From Rostratula benghalensis (Eukaryota > Chordata > Aves > Charadriiformes > Rostratulidae), in contig VXAI01000309.1 in the NCBI GenBank assembly GCA_013399305.1, forward strand, positions 384,187 through 448,186: DNA of 64,000 bases. Direction: 5' to 3'. A model generated the notes under the pieces. The model was not told the origin of the DNA and did no database searches. It saw only the letters and a program-made list of their open reading frames with translations. Positions 1-10,890 of the stretch are shown one piece after another (position 1 is the first letter of the stretch; each line of letters starts with the position of its first letter). The position numbers were made by a program, and so were the translations under genes.

Positions 1-1208
1 CCTCTTCTACTTTCCTTCCCATTTTCATTATTCTAGAAGGACACACTGCATAGATAACTTCATCTGTTCTGCCTGTTCTAGTGCTCTAAACTGGTTCTTC
101 ACTGCTCCAGCTTGGATATCTTATACCATTTGCCTCATTTGGCTCATCCTAGACAGGGTCTTGGTATAACAACAGAAGATGTTCTCCTACCAGCACCTGA
201 CGTTATTCTGTATTGTAGAAACATTCCAACATATTTCAAAGAGGAACTGAGATTTTTGTGAGAATTTGTTGTTCATTATAACTGAATAATGCAGAAACAA
301 TCTGAATTATGATGCACAATAAATATTATTGGGCTCTGAGAAGAGGGATGCACATGGTACCTTTCTGGGAACAGAAGACACTTCATCTTTCTTTATTTTC
401 AGTGAAAACACATAACAGTCTTAGACTTTCTCATATATCTGACAGTCTCTGAAATCTGAAATCTGAAGTTTGAGAGATTTACACAAGATATCTAGAAAAT
501 ATCAGATATGCAAAAACAGATTTCATGGAGAATGGAAAATATAGGATTAATTTAAGCACATCACAGATGAGGATCCTTTCATAATTATCATAAACTCTCT
601 CTCATGTTTTACATAAATTATATGGACACGTATAATTTAATTACTTTTGATACTGATGTGTTCATAATAATATCCAGACTATTTGAACTGAGTGTTTGTT
701 AATAATTGTAATACTTTTAAAGTACGTGATTAGGTAATGGATTCTGGCCCCAAATAGTAAAAGTATCTTATTTTAAAGACATCAAAGGAGAAAGAAATAT
801 AATTTTTTTCTCGGAAAAAAATAAATGCAAGCTATCATTTTCAGTGACAAGCTAGTGACAAAAGTAGAAGCTCAAGCTGTAGAACTCAAGGTCCACCTGC
901 ATAAGATTTTAAAATAAGAGAAGTTTAATGTTAGTTATACAATATCATAGGAAATGTTTATTTATCTTGTGTAAAAATCTATAAATTTAAAAGCTGATTC
1001 TGTACTTACAATTAGAGTTATTGGAATTATGTAGCTGTTACATTTCCTAACACTAATTATACAAGGTTTATATTTTCAGAAAACTGTTGCACTAATTCAT
1101 GTAATATCTATATTCTAATTATTGTCCCTTTGTGACCATGATACCTAGTTTTGAATTAAAGCAAATTTCTGTCACTTAGTTTCAATATTAAGTTTATAGT
1201 TTTTATAG
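1..1208. other. AT-rich non-coding DNA
   Basis: No gene, recognisable transposon or long ORF is visible. The stretch is AT-rich with stop codons in all frames. It could be intronic or intergenic. Confidence 0.6.
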
Positions 1209-1332
1209 ATAGGACAGTGGGTTTCCCTTCTATAAGGGAAAATAAATGTGAAGCATTTGTCCACCTTCCAATAGGACAGTGGGTTTCCCTTATATAAGGG
1301 AAAATAAATGTGATGCATTTGTCCACCTTCCA
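1209..1332. repeat. 62-bp tandem duplication, two copies
   Basis: Two adjacent 62-bp units (1209-1270 and 1271-1332) match at 60 of 62 positions, differing only by c/a in the middle and a/t near the end. Each unit runs from ATAGGACAGTGGG to CACCTTCCA. The second copy contains a perfect 20-bp palindrome, TTTCCCTTATATAAGGGAAA, at 1284-1303. The first copy has one base change that breaks the symmetry. The two mismatches suggest a fairly recent local duplication. No function is evident. Confidence 0.95.
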
Positions 1333-4300
1333 TAGCTTTAGATCAATGACAGGACTTAGATCTCGTCTAAGGTACTCTGGGCCAGCCCCGTCTCCATAGG
1401 TGTCATTTAAGGTCCTTCCCAGTTATGTCCAGCAAAACTGCAAAATAAGTAGAACAGCAAAAGGTGGTGTACAATAAATAAAAGTTTTACAAACTTCATG
1501 GTTGTTTTGATCCTGACATGAGCAGCAAGTGTAAGTCATATTACAGTTAAGGGTATTGACATCACCATAGCTGCCTAATTACTAGTAATTTCAAAAGAAT
1601 ATTTTATTTTTTTTTTAGCACTGGAAACTACTTTTAGCTTCTCATATCTTTAATTAAATGTAACCTAATATAACCTAAATACAGATTTGTTTCTTAGCAA
1701 ATGTCAGTATGACCAGTTAATCATCCATAAATATTTCTCCTCAACAGCCTTATGGCTATTTTACAGGCATGATTTATGTTTTGCCGTTTAGATCCTTTGT
1801 ATTGCTATAACACAACTTTGCATTGCTGCCTTTTATGATTCCCAGTCATGGCCTCTAATATTCCGATTATTTTAATTCTCCTAGATAGTTTTTTAACTCT
1901 TTATTGATTATATTTTTCTTAGGATATCAGAAGTGAAGTTTATATAGCTTATGTGGTATTTCTACCAACCACTAGTTTAATAAATAACATTTATGTAGGG
2001 AAGTAATTAAATCTAAAACTCAAAGCCTTGTGAAGTTATGGTTCTCCATTTTGCCTTATAAATCAGACATCTGGAGGAGTTCTCAGGGAAAGTGCTGATT
2101 TTTTTTTTTACATCCAGCTATGTAAAAGGCTAGATGTAAAAAGCTTGGCTAGATGTAAAAAGCTTTTTACACCTATCTACCTACAGTATATGCTACCGTA
2201 TCTTTCATATTTCTCTTTTTATTAACCTTTTTCCCCTTAAGTACAAGGCCAAGGAGTTATAACCATGAAAGAAAACATCTACCACAGTCTTGAAGATGTT
2301 AACCCTGAGGTGTCTTCTTTAGAGAAGGAAACACAACACAATGAGGCAGAAGGTCTAAGCCAATTTGAACACCATCTCTCATAGGTCTCTGCAATTGCAA
2401 TATCTCTCTGTCCCGTTTCTCCCTTCCCCACAGGTATAACCCCAGGTGTTTTACTTCCCATTACCAGAATGCCTTCATGCCTGTCGAATGTCTATGCCCT
2501 CCACTGTAATGTTCCTCTCGGACCAGATGGTTTACATCTTTACAAAGTCATTTCTGCCTTCTTTCCTTTCTTTCCAACACAGCAATAGCTATAACTCTGT
2601 TCAACTTTAAAAGCCTAGTTTCTGCCATGTCTTCTTTTACCTCTTATTTTGTATCTAGACTCCCTGTTGTGAGTACCTCACGGTTTACCACCACAGTGGG
2701 TCTATTTCTCCAGTTTCACCACCATATTCCAAAACTTCCTATATTCCCAGCCTACAGTAAGCTTTCCCATTTCCCCATCTTTACAATTTTAAAAGTGCAA
2801 TACCCCAAATTCCCTTGCTGAGAGGAAAACACACACTTGCTTTCTTGGTTGACTACCCACAGATGAGATACATGCATGTTGACTGATTGGCCTCAGAATA
2901 AAAAAACACTGTTGTCTCACACTATGAACCACACAAACATTTACAAGTCACACATAAATACCAGGTTATATATTATTTAACCAGGAACACATATCAATTA
3001 AGAATATCATTGAAGCTGAAAAAGCAGAGCATTTATCCTCTTCTAAAGTTTCCAGGAGATATTTACATGTCATTATAATGCCTTAAATATAAAATCATAC
3101 TAGACTCACAATTGTTTTTGTGGGGTCACACCAATAAATGGAATGCAAGAATATTTACTGAACTGAAACCAGCATACAAAATTGCTAGATACCTTTTAGT
3201 TTCTGAATTCCTATGTGACTGAAGGCTAGAGTCTAATAACCACACTGATGCCAAAACTAAGCCAATTCTGGACATGGTCAGAAGTAGAAATTTACGTATT
3301 AGAGCATTGTAGGTTTCTCCAGTGTTAAGCAGTGAATCAATGTGGGGTTCTGGGCAACAAAAAAGCCAAAAAATTATATAAATTAGAAGCAATCTAGATG
3401 TGACTCTAAAAACCTAACAAAATTCAGTCCAGAAAATACAGGTATTTTTCATCAGAATTTGGCTAAATTCAGATGTCTATCTTTGAGTAATTTATAAAAA
3501 TACCTTTAGGACTTTACTACTGCACCCTGCATGCTCTTCCTGTTGCAGCATCTGACCCTGCTAATTAATTTTTTGCACCTGAAAACTTTTTAAATGTAGG
3601 TACTTAAATATTCCTAAATTCAGATAAAATTTCTACGTGAGAATTGCATATGGAGATTCAAAGTTCAAATTCCAGGATTGGTCTCAACGTCCTATGCCAG
3701 CAGAAATTGAAAGCATTTTTCTGGGAATGTGCCATGTTTCATTTCTGGAGTTCCCTCTGGCTCAAAAAACCTTATCTTTAAAGATTAAGTGTAGTCTCTC
3801 ATAAAGTTAAGAGGCTACATTTCCCTAAATTCTGCTCTGTGGTTGGCTGATGACTGTTATAACTAGTTTGTAGCAATTGTAAAGCAGCATATCTCAATTC
3901 ACATTAGGTAGCAGATTAGATAGCATATTTATCCCAGTTTATACAAATAAGGAAACTGATACTAAACAACAATAAGTAACTTGCCCAACCTCACAAAATT
4001 AGTCAGATTAATTGTTCTAAACAAAGGCTGTAACATCAGTTTAAGCTATGAAATTATATTGACTGCCTCCTCTTCTGTAGTTGGAGTTCTCAATGGTTTG
4101 TTCTAGACCTTCCAAAAAGTATAATCTTTTAATTCAGTTCATTTGGTAATAAAATGTTGGTATTTCAAGACAATCCTTAACTGTCATTGCCTGTTATTGT
4201 TTGCTCAATTATTGTATTTCAGGAATATTGAAGACAACTTCCTTGGACTCTCCTGCAAAGAGGAGGAAATATAAGGCAACCTTATATCTAACCCTCCAAG

Positions 4301-5696
4301 CATCTAGCAGTGTTCATTCCAGAAATATACAGCAGGGAGACATGACCATCTGAGAGAAGGGGAAGATCCTGGAATGATGAGGTACCATTCTTTGGGACAG
4401 ACCATGAAAAATTTTCAATGCTAGCTGCAGTAGCATTCTGTCATGTGCTAAATATCTCTTTACAGTTACTGGGTTGCCCTCAAAAGATAGAATTGTCTAA
4501 TATGGAAAAACCTTGCAGATCTCTCATCATTGCTGTTAAGAGTACATGGCTGGATCTTTCTCAGCCATTGAATGGGAAAGCATAATATGAACGGGAGAAC
4601 TACTGGTCGTTAATGCCAGGCAGGGAGGAGGAAGACAGGCAGAAGAGGAGTATATCTCTGTATGTCTATACAGATAAAACTACCCATGCAGATAGAAAGG
4701 GGAACACAAGAGTACAGTAACATGAGGAATACAGATAGCAAAATATTACTGTTATTATTCACTTTAATTTATATTCTCATGACAGTTTCACATAACACTT
4801 TAGAAAGAGGAAAGAATGACAGTCTGTCCCCATTACCTCTCATTCACATGGTGGAAAAATAAGCCAGCTCTTGTACCTATTTGGAAAGAAGCTAGGCTGT
4901 AGCCTAATGTCTTTCAGTTAGTAGTGCTTCCTGAAATTCTCTAGAGATTTTCAGCAGTATTAGGATAAACACAGAAAAAAATTCACCTCCACAGTTACAG
5001 AATAGCTTACCTTAGCACCATAAAGAAAAATGAAGGAAGAGTGCTATTTCATAAAGCACACTCATGGTACCATTTCTGGGTTGAATTTGGAAGGGAGCCT
5101 ATCTGCCCACATTGAAGACTGTGACAGCATCATTTGGCAAAGAGTTCTGCAACCCACAAATACATAATACAGTCACGAGTGGGTGGGATCTAGCACATCC
5201 AATGTCACCCAAGAATGCCTGATCTTTAGCTCCAGTTGCAGATGCTGACCTGTCCCAACAAGTCCCTCCAGCCTCAGTAACCTGTTGGAAAGGCACAGAT
5301 AGAAATGCAACAGACCTGGAAGACATGATCCAACTCAAACATCTGCACGAAGCATTTCACTCTGATTTAGCAGGAAGCTGAAGGTTTCTGCAATGTATAT
5401 ATTTCCATTTATGCCTGTTTTATTAAGCAATGCATCTGGACTAATCCAGTTATTTTACCATTGAAAGTAATTTCTCTTCTTGAAATTCACCTTCTGTGCT
5501 GCAAGATGGCTACTAGCTCCCCCTTATAGTCACAGAATCCTCCATATCTCACAGTAAAAGGGTTAAGGGGGTTTGGTTTAGCTATTTAGATATCTCTAGC
5601 TTTATGTGCTATTGACTTTATTATACATTTTTCCTTGACTGACTTCTACCTTTTCAAAAAATATATATAATAGTCCTTCTATTCATTAGCTGCAGG
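1333..5696. other. Non-coding unique sequence
   Basis: No exon, RNA gene or recognisable transposon was identified apart from the small duplication at 2128-2165. A pyrimidine-rich stretch lies at about 2390-2600. Short ORFs such as 3126-3392 on the minus strand and 5099-5338 on the minus strand have no recognisable motif and are at lengths expected by chance. Confidence 0.55.
2128..2165. repeat. 19-bp tandem duplication forming a hairpin
   Basis: The unit GGCTAGATGTAAAAAGCTT occurs twice back to back (2128-2146 and 2147-2165). The following GCTTTTTACACCTATCT is an imperfect reverse complement of AGATGTAAAAAGC, and a T-rich TTTTTTACATCCAGC lies just upstream. The block could therefore fold into alternative hairpins. 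Confidence 0.85.
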
Positions 5697-6227
5697 GCAA
5701 GAACTTTGACCCCAGTCAGCAGCTAAGCACCATGAAGCCACTTGTTCACTCCTCTCCCCTCTGATGGGACAAAGGAGAATAAGGAGAGCAAAAAGAAAAC
5801 TCATAGGTCAAAATAAAGGCAGTTTAATAAGCGAAGGAAGGAGGATGAAAGAATCCCCAAACTTTTATCACCATCTTCCCCAACAAGACCAGAGGTCAAC
5901 CAGTCTCAGGAAGAGCATTGCTCTATTGGAGCAATAGTACCTCACCAAACTCCCCTTCCTTCAGTTTCATTTCTGAACATAATGTTACATGGCAGGAAAT
6001 ACCTGTTTTGTCAGTCTGACTCAGTTGTGCAGGTTGTCTGTTGACAATCTTTTGCCCACTTTCAGCCCACTCTGTGGGAGTGCAGACTGGGAAAAGGAGC
6101 CTTGATGCTGTGTGAGCAGTATTCAGCAGTAGCCAGAACTTTGGTGTGTTGACAACACTGTTTTAATCACAAATCCAAAACACAACACCATGAAGAGAAC
6201 TAACTCCATCCTAGTCAGACTGAGTAC
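5697..6227 (-). mobile_element. Solo LTR remnant of an avian endogenous retrovirus
   Basis: Read on the minus strand, this resembles the widespread avian LTR family that opens with a TGGGATGGAGTTAATT-like block near 6200-6227. It then has a GTGTTGATAACAC-like segment, a decayed TATA box (GATAAAAG, about 5863-5870 on plus), an ATTAAA polyadenylation signal (plus-strand TTTAAT at 5823-5828), and an end near the '...CTTAGCTGCTGACTGGGGTCAAAG' side at 5697. About 530 bp is consistent with a single LTR. No internal gag, pol or env sequence flanks it, so it is most likely a solo LTR left by LTR-LTR recombination. Substitutions and indels are spread through it, so it is old. I could not find a convincing target-site duplication, and the ends are accurate only to about 10 bp. 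Confidence 0.75.
5823..5828 (-). promoter_or_regulatory. Probable LTR polyadenylation signal ATTAAA
   Basis: The minus-strand hexamer ATTAAA sits where this LTR family carries its polyadenylation signal, just before a CTGCCTTTATTTTGACC segment. This is a sequence match in a decayed LTR. Activity is not implied. Confidence 0.5.
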
Positions 6228-7432
6228 TGTCCTATAAGGTTTCCAGGAGGCCTTGGATTTATTCAGGACTTCAGTAGCCACCAAATCTTACTCGGGCATG
6301 TTGTTCTCCTTCTTGGCTGTGAGGAGAGAGGAGTTTTAAAACAATAATGCTCAAAAAAATATGAAGTAGACAAACTGCAAGGCACATCCTCACTGAGATC
6401 AAAATTGCTTTCTCTTCCACTGGGTCAAACATACCTCCTCACCTGTAAGGATAAGGGATAACATTGTCCCTAGTTTCTATGTTCAGTGATACCTAGAATA
6501 AGGATATTTTGACCTAATCAATCACTGTTCTCATCAGTGACATTGCCATTCCTACTGAGTGTCTAATGACTTTTGGCACAATCCCCAGTCAACAAGTCTT
6601 CCTTTCTTGGCTGAAAATTTGAAATCCACAAGTGTTCTCCCTCATGACAATATTTTCATCTTGACAGTAGTAATACAGAACTTTCCTGGCCCTGAAACTT
6701 AGAGCGTATGCTGACTTTCAGACAGAAACCATATGACTACACCATGTTAAAAGAGCTCAATATTTTTGCACAGCCAAAAATATTCTTACAATACGCACTT
6801 GGAAGTTCCAAATATGTAACGAATGAAAGTCTTATTATCAATATATACTTTCAACAAAATTGTGTAGGCCAGTGCAGAAATATCAGCCTGAGGTTCAGAT
6901 GCCACAAACCAAGACTTCTAGAATATCTCTTAGTACTAGAAAGAATATAGATACTTCATAGAAAGTACTGTGAGAGAAAAAAAAAAAAAAAAAAAAAACC
7001 CACAAACAACCTAACAAGCTTTCCAAAAGTGTCTCTAAGTCTCTCTAAGTCTCCATGTATTCACCTGTTACCTGGGAAAAGAATATTCTGGGTGCTCACC
7101 ATTTGATCTGCTCTCACAAGCTGTATAAACTAATGCACATCTACGATTTACACATACCTACTCTCACAAATATGTATGTACTAGTGTATTTATAAGATGT
7201 ATATTATTATCTTACACAAAGGTAACTTATACACCTCTATCAAAATACAACATATAATAGAGATCTGCAATCATTTTTCATTGTGATTAAAGTTTCAATG
7301 GGAGTTAATGTGTGACAAAATGAAGAGTTTTAAAATTTACTCCCAGGCAGTTGCCCTAAATGGTGTGTACATAACCCAGACTGAGGCAGGAAAAACTGAG
7401 AAGCAGTAATGGATTTTTTTTTGTACTTCTCT
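6228..7432. other. Non-coding sequence between LTR and CR1
   Basis: No gene is recognised. The stretch contains an A22 homopolymer at 6977-6998 followed by an A/C-rich tail, and a run of AT-rich sequence near 7150-7260. The segment right after the LTR (about 6240-6480) has no family I recognise. Confidence 0.5.
6977..6998. repeat. A22 homopolymer
   Basis: Twenty-two consecutive A residues followed by CCCACAAACAACC. The run length may be variable or mis-called. No retroposon body is recognised upstream, so I do not call it a poly(A) tail. Confidence 0.9.
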
Positions 7433-8340
7433 AGCTGTTGAACACCTTCATCAACAACCTGGATGACAGGAAAGAATGCACCCTCACCAGACCTTCTACT
7501 CACAAGTAGAAGGAATGTTCAAAGCACTATTTCAGAGAACTTCAGAGAAAACTTCAGTAAAATGGAGGAATGAGCTGATATGAAATGTCATGAAATAAAG
7601 TAAAATAGAAGTTCTGCACCTGGGATGGCCCAGCTCCATGCCTGTGGGACCAGGGTGACTCTTTGCAAGACTGGACCCTGTGATCCTAGTGCTCTATTAC
7701 CTCAATGTGAGTTTGAAGCGTTACCTTCTTACAAGGCTGACTAACCACACCCTGGGCTGCATTAGCAAAGGCACAGACAGCAGCCTAAAGAAAGTGATTA
7801 CTCCCCTCTAATCAGCTCTGGGGAGGCTGTATTTGGCATACTGCTGTGAGTTCCCCACTGCAACAAGCAAGAGCGGTCAGAAGGTGGATGCTAGGATAGT
7901 TAGAGAGCTGGAGGACAGTAGAGTCAAGGAGAGACAGAGGAAACACTTCTGCCTATTCATTCTAGAAAAGGGGTTGAAGGAAACACTTCTGCCTATTCAT
8001 TCTAGAAAAGGGGTTGAAGGGGGATCCGATTGCAGCCTTCAGCTGGAGTCAGATGTTACTCAGGCATGCATAATGAGAGGATGAAATGCCACAATAACAA
8101 GTCACAACATGTGAAATGCCAGCTAGATGGAAAGAAAACATTTCATAATGGGAATGGTCCAAGAAGTATCTCCCTAAAAGGCAGTTGTAGTACAACATCT
8201 AACTTCAGAGATCTGTAAAAATAGCTGGCCTACATGCTAAGCAACCTGATCAATCTTTGAAGTTACCTCTGCTTGGAGCAGAGCTGGGAATTAGAAGTCC
8301 TCCAGAGATCCCTTCCAGACTGGTTTATTCTATGATTCTC
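7433..8340 (+). mobile_element. CR1 LINE fragment, plus strand, decayed ORF2 end and 3' UTR
   Basis: The left end reads like the CR1 reverse transcriptase coding strand (LNTFINNLDD at about 7437-7467, compare CR1 'LFNIFINDLDD'). The 'GTTCTGCACCTGGG' and 'CTGTGAGTTCCCCACTGCAACAAG' blocks follow. The 3' UTR signature 'TTGAAGTTACCTCTGCTTGGAGCAGAG' and the terminal 'TATTCTATGATTCT' repeat lie at 8258-8340. Frameshifts and a missing stretch near 7490-7540 make it non-functional. An exact 40-bp duplication at 7941-8020 arose inside it. Like nearly all CR1 copies it is 5'-truncated. Confidence 0.88.
7941..8020 (+). repeat. Exact 40-bp tandem duplication inside CR1
   Basis: The unit AAACACTTCTGCCTATTCAT... 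is repeated without a single mismatch at 7941-7980 and 7981-8020, while the surrounding CR1 is strongly diverged. The duplication is therefore much younger than the element, or it is an assembly artefact. Confidence 0.95.
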
Positions 8341-9869
8341 TGTTTTAGCTGAAGGGAAAATCGTATTCTTAGGCAGGAAAATTTATGGAATAATCAGTAC
8401 AATGGTTCCATACACTCTATAACAAAGAGCTTTGTAGGCTTTAATAGCCAAAATGGGTGGTCTTAACACTATTGTGTTTCTTGTTACTGGTTTTAAATTA
8501 ATTACACAGATACCAAGACTGCAGAATGCACTGCCTGAAAGCGTTGGTCATCCAAATCAAAGCATAGAAAGATATAATAGAATAATTTTAGGGAAGGACA
8601 GAGATACTGCCCAATTAATCAAACATTGGATATGCTAATCTATGTGCTAGTCTACACTAGTCTATATGCAAAATAAGCCTCAGGCTCAGTGGTAATCATT
8701 GCTTTTTAAATGTTTCCCCTTCACATGGTGTACATGATTTGCTATAGGGTATTGAACTTGTCTCCAGAAGTGCCATTTTCTGTATCTTGAAGAATGGAAG
8801 GAGGACTCTCCTCATTACCTTGGGAAGCAGAATGGTACCACCTAGTTCTCATCTTCTCAAGTGTGAAAAATCAGGGAAAGCTAAATCCAGTTATCCAGCT
8901 CTCCTGGACAGGCAAATGTAACTGCCTATGAACAAACTGTTCTATAATATCATTTGCAAAATAAAAACCACCATGCACTCATCATTAAAAGAGTGGATTC
9001 ATTATTCCAAATTAATGGCAATGTCTAAGGCAGCTTGATAATACATAAACTAGTATAATCAGTGTGAAGAATTTTCATATATTGTTATTGAACATCCACT
9101 AATATAGTCCAGCTGAAGCTCATTCTAGTGAAAATTAAATGGAGAAATTTTGACAAGGTAAAACTCTGGAATGCATATATGTACACGACATCAAGATCAG
9201 CACTTTTTTATACTCATAAATGCAAGGAAACATGAACAAAATATATAGCATTGTATTTCATCACTAACATTTTTACACAAATTAGGACTTTCTAATTCAG
9301 ATTGCCAGGTGTTAGTATTTTTACACATACTAACACACTAAAAGCCACTGTTTGTATTGGTTTTGTGGGGGTCTTTTGTTGTTTTGGGGTTTTTTACAGT
9401 GGTGATTATTTTCTTCTACTGTTTCTTCCTTCTTTAACTATTCCTTTTTTTTTACCCCATTCTGTCTTTTCCATTCTCCAACAACATTTTGCAAAGAATC
9501 ATTACAAATGATTACAGAAAGAGAAAAAACTTAGAGGGAAAGCTGACCACAATATATAGATATAACATATTGTTTAATCTACTGCAGAATGAGATACTAT
9601 ATATAAATTTTACCCTTCATAAGTGAAGAGCTAAATATGCCTAACAAAAACATCCTTAAATCTTTAAATATCTTTTCTCTCTTTGTGCTAGTAGAAATTT
9701 ACTGACTTAAAGAAAAAAAATGTTGTTTTCAGTCTGTTCAGCACTTAATTTATTAGAGACTAATTATTATAGTGATTTACTCTCCAAAAAGGACTATTGG
9801 CTATCATTTGCTGAATGATTAGTCAGAATTTTTTGAGTGTTCTATACTGGAAATACTTTACTTTTCACA
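8341..9869. other. Non-coding AT-rich sequence
   Basis: No gene or recognisable transposon is seen. A T-rich stretch occurs at about 9360-9460. The short plus-strand ORF at 9302-9511 is a low-complexity Phe/Leu-rich translation of that T-rich DNA and is not a gene. Confidence 0.5.
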
Positions 9870-10156
9870 AGATTCACTTCTCTGGACATACTACTCCACT
9901 ATCTCACTACCCTCAGAATAAAGGCTTCTCCCTAATATCTAATCTAAATCCACCTTCTTGCCATTTAAAACCATTACCCTTGACCTTGTCCAGGAATCTA
10001 CACTCCATTATATAACCCTCCCCCATCTTTATTGTAGGCTCCCTTTAGGTACTGGAAGGAGGCTGTAAGGTCACCCCAGCCCCTTCTTTTCTTCAGACTG
10101 AACAATCCCAGCTCTCTCAGGCTGCTTCCTTAGGAGAGGTGCTCCAGCTCTCCTCT
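9870..10156 (-). mobile_element. CR1 LINE fragment, minus strand (3' part of ORF2)
   Basis: On the plus strand it reads as the reverse complement of the CR1 ORF2 end: 'TCTCACTACCCTCAGAATAAAG', 'TTTAAAACCATTACCC', 'GTACTGGAAGGAGGCTGTAAGGTCACCCCAGCCCC' and 'AGGAGAGGTGCTCCAGCTC'. The terminal 3' repeat is missing. At about 10156 the homology jumps to a second CR1 copy in the same orientation, so the two pieces are joined without spacer. Confidence 0.85.
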
Positions 10157-10890
10157 TCGAACAATTCAAAGGATGGAGCATCCACAGCTTTTCATGTCTC
10201 GCTACCTCATGAATATTTTTTCCCTATTATTGAATCAAAATCTACCCCCCCTTGTTCTATCACTACCTACATGCCCTTGTAAAAACTTCCTTCTCCTCTT
10301 TCCTGCATGCCCCTTTTAGGTACTGGAAGGCTGCTATAAGGTCACCCCAGAACCTTCACCAGGATGAACAACCTCAACTTTCTTAGCTTGTCTTCATAGG
10401 AGAGGTGCTCCAGCCCTCTGATCATCTTCATGGCCCTCCTCTAGACCCATTCCAACAGGCCCTTGTTCTTCTTATGTTAGGGGTTCCAGAGCTGAATGCA
10501 GTACTCCAGGCAGAATCTCAACAAGAGTGAAGGAGACAGGGAGAATCACCTCCCTCAACCTGCTGGCCATGCTTCTTTAGATGCAGCTCAGGATGTGTTT
10601 GGCTTTCTGGACTGTGAGCACACATTGCTGGCTCATGTTGAGTTTTTCATCAGCCAACATCCTGAAATCCTTCTCCTTAGGCCTCCTCCACTATCCATTC
10701 TCCTCCCAACCTGTATTTGTGCTTGGGATTGCCTCAACTCAGGCACAAGACCTTACACTTTGCCCTATTGAATTTCATGAGGTTTGCACAGGCCCACCTC
10801 TTTCAAGCCTGTCCAAGTCCCTCTGGGTGGTATCCCTTCCTCCCAAAATGTCAGCTACTCCACACAGCTTGGTGTCATCAGCAAACTTCC
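10157..10890 (-). mobile_element. CR1 LINE fragment, minus strand, young subfamily
   Basis: The reverse complement of CR1 ORF2 (the region after the catalytic domain) runs from about the 'GATGCTCCATCC' block back to 'AAGTTTGCTGATGACACCAAG'. The segment 10321-10490 matches the reverse complement of 60435-60604 at 168 of 170 positions, so the two copies belong to one closely related subfamily. It lacks the last ~200 bp of CR1 and starts directly against the preceding CR1 piece. ORFs on the plus strand here (for example 10581-10931) are antisense shadows. Confidence 0.9.

Noticed and set aside
3655..3680. GTTCAAATTCC word resembling a tRNA T-loop B box
   Set aside because: No A box, acceptor stem or cloverleaf could be formed around it.
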